Made by a program: the position numbers and the translations under genes
Shown: in pieces, positions 19,701 through 22,569 of the stretch
How the letters are laid out: the number at the start of each line of letters is the position of its first letter
Numbering within the stretch: the stretch's first letter is position 1
The notes under the pieces: generated by a model
The model's database searches: none
What the model was told of the DNA's origin: nothing
Seen by the model: only the letters and a program-made list of their open reading frames with translations
Source: Anaerolentibacter hominis
GTDB lineage: Bacteria; Bacillota; Clostridia; Lachnospirales; Lachnospiraceae
Assembly: GCF_032380675.1 (NCBI RefSeq)
Contig: NZ_JAWDIX010000007.1
Span: 1-22,569, forward strand
Reading direction: 5' to 3'
DNA length: 22,569 nt

Positions 19701-21463
19701 GAAAAACAATAATAGATGGATGCCATGTGTCCGGAAGATTGTACTCTTCAGAGGATGTTTATATAGGAGGTCTGGTAGCAATGGTCACAGGCCCGGAAGA
19801 AGGCGGACATGAAATCAGAAACTGCTCTGCGGTTGTTGATATAGAAGGACATTCCGGTAATGGCGGCCTGGCAGGAGAAGTGTCCGGTAATGTGACAATT
19901 GAAAATTGTTTTACCGCGGGCAGAGTTAAAGGAAAGGCAAGTCCAAATGGAGGATTTGCTGCCAGCATCACAGATGCGAAGACAACCATTCGGAACTGTT
20001 ATTCGACAGTATTTCTTGAGGTGCCTTACTATAGCGGCGGTTTTATTGGCAGCACGTCTTCCCCATCGGTCTGCACGAATTGTTTTTACGATGCACAGGC
20101 AACGGGAGCCTATGGAGGAGTTGGAAGAAAGGATGTCGATTCCATTCAGCGGCTTTATACCGGTCAAATGACTGGAGATGCATTAAAAACTTACCTTGGG
20201 GATGCTTGGGTATATGATGAAAATCTTTATCCTCAGCTTGCGAATGTAGCCGGAACGTCTACCAGCATTTTGAGCTGTATCCCGCTGAATCTTTATCATG
20301 AGAGCGATTACAGCGCTTATGACACAATTACCGGTATCACAGATAACTTTACTGTTCCGGTTGCTGCCGGCGGCAAAACGATAACATGGGAAAGCGGAGA
20401 TGATGAGATTGTCGCAATCAGCCCGACCGGAAATAGCATATTCCAGCTTCGGGGCGGAAAAACAGTGCTGATTGCACGGATAGACGGAATAAAGCGAGAG
20501 ATAGGCATCAATGTGCGTGACGGTGATTTTGTGGGGATTGAAAAAAATGTCATTCTGCCGCATACAGATGCGGTAAGCCCTGAGTGGAGTACCACGCTTC
20601 TGGATGGAGTTGACGCAGGCCAATATAGCTCCTGGAAGGTGCTTAAGACCGATGGTCAGTTTAAATCCGGAGACATCTATCATCCGGCAACAGCAGAATC
20701 CATTCAGACAAACTACAGTTTCTATGGAGCCGCAAACGCAAACAGCAAACTGAATCTGTCAATGTTGACAGGGGCTGGAGAAACGGACTTAAGTTCTGAC
20801 GGTACCATATCCGGCATAACCGGAATTAAGCTCTATAATGCGGCGGCATACAACTGTGCAGAGGATCAATACTACCGTGTGCTGTTCCGGGCAGATTTGG
20901 AGAAGGTTCTGGCCATCAACGTAACCATACCGGCGGTAACGTCCAAACAGCTGGACATCACCGTACCGGTCCCGAAGGAGATCAGCCTCTCACCGGGTAT
21001 CCGGAGCAAAGCCTATACCGAGGAATGGGAGATTAAAAATGACATGGCCTATCCTCTGGATATCTCTCTGGCCGCTGTGCTGCCGGGTGAGACCGCGGGA
21101 GAAGACGGCGTGAGCTTAAGCCTGATCGCTCCTACGATAGCCATCCGCCCCGGCGAAGACCTGATTACCCAGGGTGTGAAGCTGGGTCTGTCCTACACGG
21201 AAGGGGAAGGCGAGGAATCGAAAGAGACCTGCCTGTATTACAACCCATCCGAAGGAGCGGAACAGCCGCATATGAACCTGGGAGCAGGAAGGGCCCAGAA
21301 GTTTAAATATTTCCTGGAGTACAGTCCATATTATACAGGATCAAAGAGGCATTTCAGTTATCAGATCAAATATAATACCCAGATTCCGGAGTCGGATGTG
21401 GAGGCAGGAACCATCCAGACGGTAGAACCGGCTGCGGGGGAGAATACACCTGGGATGAGGTAA
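4706..21463 (+). CDS. giant secreted modular surface protein with GLUG repeats and Ig-like domains (5585 residues)
   Basis: The predicted mass is about 580 kDa, estimated from length. A signal peptide (basic to residue 13, hydrophobic 14-35) has a likely cleavage site after VLA at residue 39. Ten long repeat blocks follow, made of rungs of about 24 residues with the GLUG pattern (I-x-N-C-Y-A-x-G-x-V ... GGLIG), predicted to form right-handed beta-helices. Each block opens with L-E-D-W-x-x-Y-L and an F-x-G-x-L-D-G-N-x-Q-T-I element. Most close with C-Y-[YF]-D-x-Q-M-x-G and all end in a YPQL-like motif. Ig-like domains of about 95 residues join the blocks. Low-complexity sequence occupies residues about 178-431, and residues about 5275-5585 form a distinct beta-rich C-terminal domain. 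No LPXTG, transmembrane tail, choline-binding or S-layer domain is visible. I chose the ATG at 4706 over the in-frame GTG at 4697 because AGGTGAGGG sits just upstream. Likely role: adhesin or surface fibre. No catalytic motif was recognised. Confidence 0.9.
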   Translation: MRERRNQKRAERRWGWLAGLAVMVAAGVLLISGVGRVLALRENGREIGSIGELERYLSIESEEYEPGGKYVLTADLDVTGREITIGDNVEPFVGELDGAGHEIKGLSRPLFGKVGQGAKIENLVVEGTIREGELYGAGEGYIEGYGLLAAHIEGAEIRNVGAVGEIEIGDRAEREVRVRKGNEEGTDNNEEGKGNNEEPGKSETGSNEEGTNNKEEGITKKEEPNQPEQEGNGEDINKEETNTPQEPEATDSANPETGSNGEGTNKKEEGITNKEEPNQPEQGSNGEELSKPEGTGEADKPEEPAVGEPEPVVDPVAKLFGPVKAMAAEADIVNPEEDTSGTGEGSNVPDTTPTTPDTGDTGAVPQPGEPAEGEGTGTPDVPEVNQPEGPTEGPATEPTDPDVPTEPEAPVDPAPEQKEDTTQPEEPTGDEYIRTTAEEVYAGGLIGVSEGESLIQNCYAFVKITKKGNETAAVAGGFIGVLKEGGRIENSYATGSVEGAAVLGGFAGINEGGIGACYVSNTLGAGEERGAFAGRYGESASAKECAYDYRMSCGEDKQAQRKGTEELTGIQDSLSGEWHYTEGAYPQLPYFALNEKIEIQKKSKASAIALQLGSGTIEGVEGEIELVQEIEGEAVEWSVSGDVRLTEDGKAVIDLNEEPEHNTNTDSLGKDTPQVYSTRALEEPVPEETIRIEKSGTITANIDGVEKTFQLYASTLKAGKTINIYTSSDWKNYFYNLTSVISGPIEINIMADLDFSDISFVAFSEQRLAFSGTINGNGHVISNTSYPLIGVMESATIRDLKIENVNVNKGSSTSYRGALVEEILPGSVSSIINCRAEGNITYSGEVVGGLIGSVAGTPEARHLIQRCSSAMTVMGTSRNVGSLIGSGENITIQNCTADSNISITSKLSKDQYSGGIIGKMISSEMKDCTARGSITYSYQTVTTLDCGGLIGLASDVNVSNSKSSTVIKLDQLTGGTAKAGGLIGELLTEYEGTFADNQLTKCLSEGSIQLASSYAGGLIGYALGNKLGDVVYRNLMTDCQSETDILLGKTSSGAQAGGLIGYCQYAQIENCSAIGDVSGNTAGGLIETCYDTEIGQSFSAGNVLGRSGDAAGLITNISGGSIDSSYSMCNVTGSSCAAGFLGTVNGESLTVNNCYAVGMLTRNIMNTSKEGIFIGYISDAAAINKVSNCYSACTAGKKGAVFSEDIYKFAIIKGDTGTGKVENIYTDYQLLPCQALGTEGGISSCLTPQMLGSEMKFTDASAWNFTEGYYPQLKVFTGSSGYNPEMTAAYSQASAIALSLDASETAFEVSKQIGFQDGTPENWTTTGEEGRGDYLKFTDHTIEIYGGDGESVGAVYTIKEGISKSFGLFPKIRGIKITCLEDWEKYFSSYMTQGARGIYELDFSATGGRADFSKLKESAGNYDYSFNGIILGNGQTIYGLNKPLFDYIGAPYIENLYLETAEEGIIVDNADESAGILARRQGGSVVRVGSPNIIGCRVKGKIEGKQLNSRYTGIGGFIGYSSNNGTSTLILEDCSGDVTIKGFNSLGGLVGAGTFQLINCRATGEIQGLGDWIGGLAGKGSKIENSWFSGTVTGQNYVGGLAGDGSVSNSYTKEKDTCEVTGKNYVGGLVGQGTVTQSYSSCEVTGNDYVGGLAGKGTVTQSYSISEVTGKNYVGGLIGYGNAVNGSSADGSYFNGIITGVENVGGISGTNSGTISNCYATGIINGSKNVGGILGRNGMGSSKLALDTCYSTCNIRSAGSNIGGVVGDLVTTPSTNIANLCYFDKQMAGTNLGAGNSKTAIIKPCTTDWMIDAVNASAAGFTEEKGWTITEGSYPQLSVFSSSENEEWKAASLVSAIPIRLSSSDVSAASVSGVISLPNLPGVWSSQREFVLTIQDNMQAIPKKNGDTFLVYTDSNGLKKCFGISVVTGEILKITNLEEWDSCLGSGATAESMRNTYILEFPGNSIDFTGYTLSSGTSQQLPFSGKIDGNNQTITNLSNSLFRYLKGAQISDLTLTGALQINQSATKGLLADYVLSGAKSDIQNCHVSGSIEGTFTEETGDIGGLIGYISDTSAGRAHVISGCSANMVIRLKGGACAGILIGQGSYLSLVEGCYAEGTITADGVGKVGGMAGYLSSVGRVTGCGSNVTIQSTGHNNQYSGGLAGVMSGTAVSRCFSLGKVFSSVTGGGLIGSGNSVTADQCYANCKVLGESKEAGGFIGYAGSCTISNSYSVGTVESLSGYAGGFAAGYTGTGSLKNTYTNCYAAVTVINGNGVGGIQAITRKTNDTVVNCYFDGQINYKNLEGGVEKNTADMLGTGLQTALETDGGTSGIWVFAEGRYPQLSAFAAPAEGSFLDTALVKAASEVSTAAITFKEGEKSGQLTQFEVNLDFGDWSFRPRDMVQIQSNICNPQYSGSLDVICTHSTGLKKLFRLQVLGDEVRLIENLEDWETYLGAKADSATMGGHYKLNFPGGACDFAGLNPDRDTSLPFTGSLDGNNQKIENLSLPLFEKCIDSDIKDLSLSGNIIETKENQHLGMLCRELIGNEKYSIVNCHAVGSVINSFCKPGTYYTGGLIGYVHASDLNGSRNNQITDCTVKGKVSGAKLPEKSSYILSTGGLIGTVEDNAEISNCRTYVEVTGYGDQIGGLIGRAGEGSDVNTPQSTIYGCSASGSVTCGDGYGGSGIGGLIGYSRRSITQCYANCKVTGGYNNTGGLIGEALASISDSYATGYVAGRNYVGGLVGSLAGNTASVALERCYSSAIVADNGKSGAFIGTADTALQTKDQIKDCYYDKQMAGVPKDISNRTGEVEIAAGMLTTAMTGKSFGNFNVENRWTIQNGMYPVLTAFPAADLDMLTSALPIYLDTAEDGTVYETTGKVQTSFLLPEEIAGRNLNWSVYEGTARIDNENRFTFEKSDKNILRVRIGDSSYYKQFQLITRLPEDGYIRITTLGEFEHYFSTESGNASEETMGGKYILDFPEGELDIMSLSIGSTALPFTGEIEGNHQTLISRFNPVFTAVRGAVIKNLSIEGEGKTVRGNSDTGLLVSSVLSGESTIIENCHVRGSVEVSTPSSDNIYYCGGLIGYAQGTEAAHHFVINSSVDVTVKGASYAGGLIGRGDYVNIQNCSVSGVLTGTDYVGGLIGYGGNVELSACYSAAEKISGTNYAGGLGGYLKQSIVNKCFSGSEVAATGNYAGGAAGCVSDTALRDSYAVGIVDGAEYTGGLIGMLEKGSSAHPVVRCFASGRNLSSAGNSGGLIGAAESVLQLSYLQECYYDRQMTGMERGIGNYSNKYTEGKNTAEMTSGSLFANDAWYCEASMYPQLSVIRNSSAAASDTSAVFALAVILNGEDISADWKGKLTYPAELGTWVSDRPEMLLLENGSGTVSSDYKDNIAEIKVIVTENGMKKSFSICYKNSSEILVIHNAEEWNDYCGNNSLNTSINFRKTIVLDFNETGGIADFSTVNFSNEAFCGILYGNNQIITGLSQALFNSLSNAQIYDLTLEGDIGTYTPGSSVKGKGIVAAQINGGNPTTIKNCLVRGNLDAGTSRDYSAGGLIGNIIAGTGERHIIENCISEVNVTNYENTGGLVGFARGTDFISCRADGVTVSGEEMIGGLIGSGSDSSFYNCYAYGTVSAKSDAGGLAGQVQNCLVEGCFSLGDHSLGNSSGGLIGHAESSSQIVNCYSSGQLHLGITSGGLIGIVQDSQINTCYVSAQIKIIRGKTTGAVFGDVVNTTEAEGMVKECFFDKQIVGIQNGIGSGRFDPEVKGITTLGVIQNQAFAGADWSLKAGQYPQLTTFVSASDDTYRESARVKAVSEVSSAALQFDPAETADEVRSMFYLSEVSGKWTTKYTDNLDLSTPGRAVPVLGGEVILTYSWNQTQKEFIFTIYGQCREISNFDEWDQYLGSGATEASSSAHYSLKKGGNFDFSRMKESAGTKIPFSGMLDGNGETIYGLQVPLFQNVQSAELKDITVQGEITYEFVSSMNSDQRGLLASYASTGSRITDCHASGKITLLGEASMFNGCHTGGLIGYLDGRAGTCYLTGCTSSVNISGKTKLVGGLIGYSYYAEVVDCHATGSVTNALQECGGLIGESLNSKISDCSASGKVEGNLYVGGLVGYSRDDEVYRRCYADTTIIGSGDGPLGGLIGYQNGSAGVSECFANARIRANYNSSTNSIGGLIGHMDSRERVDNCYANVKIQINNGKDIGGLAGSIASTTASIRNCYTTGYISGTDTVGGFAGRIDVTTTAVQMENCYSTVTILKDTGDCMKGAFAGRADGVTPESYFVSCYFDRQMSGLENGVGGVNQDSTVINGMVTGDMLGSGLTSVFGEVNWSFQENRYPQLKHFVSSDGSAKYRETATVSSELSVVPIILAQDTETTGNVSSAFELGTAPGSWSVSPSEGLDLTLEGTAVPLATGQVILIYKANNGLTKEFWLNISAGKRVIKSLDDWKRYFIENPERGAELVAYELQFEGGACDFTGLEQSAFDNQATPFQGILYGNNQTITGLSAPLFGFLANAHIENLNLETNPEGIQSGKDDRDTGILAKRVISGTKTEIDNCHVTGKIISLRTEIGSTGGMIGSINSTQTSRTVIQNCSADIVLEGYQYCGGLIGEARYCYVNNCYVNGSVYGTYTGIGGLIGAGYGSEIENCYVNGSVWGEVDTGGLIGTSSATKISSCYTTGCVNTMGGFTRNIGGLAGSASVNANYPIKNCYSSARIQAKEGITSVRGVVGSIASSPYITNCYYDLQMAGLDTDTPDGIGTRGMLGNSLDTRFDYDGRPASEVWSFTEGCYPQLEAFAGEDKSEASRLSSRVSAESILLEADESTPDQPVYEKASGISRPFQYDSALSGTWKAEPSQLLSLSGGTASPLKGGAVTLTYSEGTYKKVFAFGLSGELETISIRNLEDWERYLGKYATTDTLKQRYKLEFENQTCDFSDKYIPDSMNYGNIFSGILDGNRQTITGITRPLFYTISGGEISNLSIRDADITGVDLDLGILAASISGDRKTIIDGCHVSGRLYSSEDVYIGGLVAMVTGPEEGGHEIRNCSAVVDIEGHSGNGGLAGEVSGNVTIENCFTAGRVKGKASPNGGFAASITDAKTTIRNCYSTVFLEVPYYSGGFIGSTSSPSVCTNCFYDAQATGAYGGVGRKDVDSIQRLYTGQMTGDALKTYLGDAWVYDENLYPQLANVAGTSTSILSCIPLNLYHESDYSAYDTITGITDNFTVPVAAGGKTITWESGDDEIVAISPTGNSIFQLRGGKTVLIARIDGIKREIGINVRDGDFVGIEKNVILPHTDAVSPEWSTTLLDGVDAGQYSSWKVLKTDGQFKSGDIYHPATAESIQTNYSFYGAANANSKLNLSMLTGAGETDLSSDGTISGITGIKLYNAAAYNCAEDQYYRVLFRADLEKVLAINVTIPAVTSKQLDITVPVPKEISLSPGIRSKAYTEEWEIKNDMAYPLDISLAAVLPGETAGEDGVSLSLIAPTIAIRPGEDLITQGVKLGLSYTEGEGEESKETCLYYNPSEGAEQPHMNLGAGRAQKFKYFLEYSPYYTGSKRHFSYQIKYNTQIPESDVEAGTIQTVEPAAGENTPGMR
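5238..5999 (+). other. low-complexity Glu/Asn/Pro/Thr-rich insertion within the first GLUG block
   Basis: About 255 residues rich in E, N, G, P and T interrupt the first GLUG block between a VRKGNEEG-like start and the resumption at EYIRTTAEEVYAGGLIG. The first half is Glu/Asn/Lys-rich; the second half is Pro/Glu/Thr-rich, like a cell-wall-spanning stalk. A short less polar island at residues 315-331 (PVAKLFGPVKAMAAEAD) contains an A-M-A/A-E-A sequence resembling a signal-peptidase site, though without a proper hydrophobic core. Confidence 0.8.
5312..5569 (+). repeat. imperfect direct repeat in the low-complexity region (159-bp period)
   Basis: About 98 bp starting at 5312 recur starting at 5471 with few differences, an offset of 159 bp or 53 codons. 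Both encode ETGSN-x-EGTN followed by KEEGIT and KEEPNQPEQ. The high identity indicates a recent duplication, and length variation between strains would be expected here. Confidence 0.8.
9482..9760 (+). repeat. 72-bp tandem repeats encoding near-identical 24-residue rungs
   Basis: The unit GAAGTAACAGGAAA recurs with its A-A-G-T-A-A core at 9561, 9633 and 9705, exactly 72 bp apart. It is preceded by a diverged copy near 9481. The encoded unit is CEVTGKNYVGGLVGQGTVTQ with small changes. These are the most DNA-similar rungs in the gene and mark recent slippage or unequal recombination, one beta-helix turn at a time. Confidence 0.85.
18550..18690 (+). repeat. 84-bp direct repeat encoding a duplicated rung
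   Basis: TGTTATGTGAATGGATCTGT near 18554 recurs with one change near 18638, offset 84 bp (28 residues). Both copies encode NCYVNGSV followed by a GGLIG. The period differs from the 72-bp repeats of the third block. Confidence 0.7.
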
Positions 21464-21475
21464 GGAGGCAGAGGA

Positions 21476-21961
21476 TTGAGCAGTAAAAAAAGAAGCCTTC
21501 TGATCCCTGGACTATTATGTGTCCTGCTGCTGTTACTGGGAGCAGGGGTCTTAACCGGGTGGATACGTCTGCCGGGGAAGGTGCAGGAACGGCTGGACTT
21601 AAGGAGAGACCCGGATGCGGTGGAAGGAAGCGTCCGGGAAGAAGAGAGAGGAAAAGGTGATTTCCGGATTATTCTGAATCAGATACCGACGATGAAAGAA
21701 GGGGAGAAGGAGTGTCCGCTCTCCTATGAAAATCCAGAGGGGAATGAATATACGTCGAGAGTTAGCCTCTATGATGAAAAGGGAGAGCTGCTTGGCAATA
21801 CAGGCCTGATTAGGCCGGGAGAACAGCTTGAGAAGGTGAAGTTAAAGAAGGAGTTAACAGCGGGGGAATGGCCGGTTACGGTACAGATCGACCTGTTTGA
21901 GGAAGAAGAGACAAACGCGGGGAAGCTGACGGTGGGAATTACCCTAAGGGTACTGGAATAA
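21476..21961 (+). CDS. signal-anchored extracellular beta-rich small protein
   Basis: I do not recognise a named family for this 161-residue protein. A basic start (SSKKRS) and a strong hydrophobic segment at about 7-28 look like an uncleaved signal anchor, leaving about 130 residues outside the membrane. The pattern RVSLYDEKGELLGNTGLI then RPGEQLEKVKL and AGEWPVTVQIDLF resembles small Ig-like extracellular domains common in Firmicutes surface loci; this is from memory. It starts with TTG at 21476, supported by AAGGAGG (21462-21468) at 7-nt spacing that overlaps the giant gene's stop codon. That tight coupling suggests a direct partner of the giant protein, perhaps its membrane tether. Codon style is G/A-rich like the start of the operon. 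Confidence 0.8.
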   Translation: MSSKKRSLLIPGLLCVLLLLLGAGVLTGWIRLPGKVQERLDLRRDPDAVEGSVREEERGKGDFRIILNQIPTMKEGEKECPLSYENPEGNEYTSRVSLYDEKGELLGNTGLIRPGEQLEKVKLKKELTAGEWPVTVQIDLFEEEETNAGKLTVGITLRVLE

Positions 21962-21976
21962 GAAGGGAAGGCGAAG

Positions 21977-22567
21977 ATGAAAAGAGGAATAAGGACCATA
22001 TTAATAGGGACAGGCCTGTTGATTGCCTTCCTGAGTACAGCAGGAGTAAGGGCATCGGAGAGCGGAACGACCTTAAACGGGACGATCGAGCCGATGCTGA
22101 TAAGCGTGACCCTGCCGGCAGAGGTGCCCTTTGTGCTGGATACGAATAAGACGGTGGATGTGACGACCGGGCAGACCCAGGCGATCAGCCCGACAGAGGC
22201 AAAGATCATCAATGGTTCGGCCCTGCCGGTGAAGATCAGTGTGACCGGTGCGGCGGTCACAGACGGGCCTGCAGGGTTTTGCCTGGCCGGCCGGCTGTCG
22301 GAGGTAAAGGCCGGAAGTGTGTTCCTGGCCCTTAGAAAGGCGGGGGAAACCTTTGCGAATGAGGAAGCCCTGGAAGCCTATGCCCTGCGGGTACCGGCGG
22401 AAGGGGAAGCCCTGTCCATCCCGGTGATGAAGGTAGAGGCAGAGAGGGAGGAAACCCTGTGTATCTATGGAAAGGGAGCGACCAATGCAAAGCTAGGGGT
22501 GTATGGATTCCACGTGGAGACGACCCTAAAGGTAGAGCTGGTGAGGGAGGAAGCCCCGTCAGAATAA
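21977..22567 (+). CDS. secreted beta-sandwich small protein, possible fibre partner or cap
   Basis: This 196-residue protein has a clear signal peptide (MKRGIRTILIGTGLLIAFLS, cleavage likely after VRA at about residue 26). The mature part begins with a GTIEPMLISVTLPAEVPFVL-type strand pattern and ISPTEAKIINGSALPVKISV. This I-x-N-x-x-A-x-P-x-x-I-S pattern also occurs in the C-terminal region of the giant protein (EIKNDMAYPLDISL), suggesting related beta-sandwich domains. It starts 15 bp after the previous stop with GGGAAGG upstream. There is no membrane or wall-sorting motif. By analogy with WxL or TasA-like surface proteins it may bind or cap the giant protein, but neither family's hallmark motif is seen. 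The operon may continue beyond the window. Confidence 0.78.
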   Translation: MKRGIRTILIGTGLLIAFLSTAGVRASESGTTLNGTIEPMLISVTLPAEVPFVLDTNKTVDVTTGQTQAISPTEAKIINGSALPVKISVTGAAVTDGPAGFCLAGRLSEVKAGSVFLALRKAGETFANEEALEAYALRVPAEGEALSIPVMKVEAEREETLCIYGKGATNAKLGVYGFHVETTLKVELVREEAPSE

Positions 22568-22569
22568 GA

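Larger units (their letters stand above)
4848..20530 (+). repeat. ten-fold module array inside the giant gene (GLUG block plus Ig-like domain)
   Basis: Approximate block starts (the LEDW-type element) are 4848, 6867, 8824, 10494, 12018, 13528, 14946, 16363, 18010 and 19377. The YPQL-type block ends are near 6458, 8511, 10203, 11719, 13218 (YPVL), 14649, 16061, 17707, 19060 and 20227. Ig-like linkers fill the gaps and the tenth runs to about 20530. End-to-end module spacing is 2053, 1692, 1516, 1499, 1431, 1412, 1646, 1353 and 1167 bp, shrinking toward the C terminus with one exception. The modules are diverged at DNA level, so the duplications are old. Boundaries were read by eye. Confidence 0.8.

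Noticed and set aside
4706..21463. Assembly artefact from collapsed or expanded repeats in the giant gene
   Set aside because: The modules are strongly diverged at DNA level and the frame is open for 16.8 kb, so misassembly is unlikely. Only the 72-bp and 159-bp-offset repeats could be miscounted.
4706..21463. M26 IgA1-type metalloprotease identity for the giant protein, based on its GLUG repeats
   Set aside because: I saw no HExxH zinc-binding motif or protease domain in the translation. GLUG repeats alone do not imply a protease.

Overview
The window looks like chromosomal DNA from an anaerobic Gram-positive of the class Clostridia, most likely Lachnospiraceae. This is inferred from the TetR family type, a DivIVA-like protein, a Gram-positive type S26 signal peptidase, AGGAGG-like ribosome binding sites and tRNA genes without encoded CCA. 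No taxonomic marker such as rRNA is present, so the family-level call is tentative.

Layout. Positions 18-285 hold three tRNA genes (Asn-GUU, Glu-UUC, Cys-GCA), closed by a strong intrinsic terminator (289-321). Immediately after it, 326-577 is a dense series of perfect hairpins, including a C(UUCG)G tetraloop, that looks like a structured non-coding RNA of about 250 nt. A TetR-type regulator with its own promoter follows (660-1232), then a convergent small hypothetical ORF (1227-1484, minus) and a complete tyrosine recombinase (1591-2832, minus). Paired 11-bp direct repeats at 12-bp spacing flank the recombinase on both sides, as arm-type binding sites would. An AT-rich 605-bp intergenic region (2833-3437) carries a good promoter with a dyad over its -10 box and a 12-bp palindrome in the presumed leader.

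Positions 3438-22567 are a five-gene co-directional locus: a DivIVA-like coiled-coil protein, a type I signal peptidase overlapping it by 28 bp, a 16.8-kb gene for a secreted protein of 5585 residues, a signal-anchored 161-residue protein and a secreted 196-residue protein. The giant protein has a signal peptide, then ten large GLUG-repeat (predicted beta-helix) blocks alternating with ten Ig-like domains of about 95 residues, then a C-terminal domain of about 310 residues. It has no LPXTG motif or C-terminal membrane anchor. The first GLUG block is split by about 255 residues of Glu/Asn/Pro/Thr-rich low-complexity sequence.

Working model (inference): the locus is a self-contained surface-fibre system. 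The DivIVA-like protein would place or scaffold export, the dedicated signal peptidase would mature the giant protein and the small secreted protein, and the two small proteins would anchor or cap the fibre. The giant gene is a compositional mosaic. Its first ~1.9 kb and last ~0.6-0.9 kb share the G/A-rich style of the neighbouring genes, while about 14 kb in the middle does not. This suggests a swappable or independently evolving central cassette between conserved ends.
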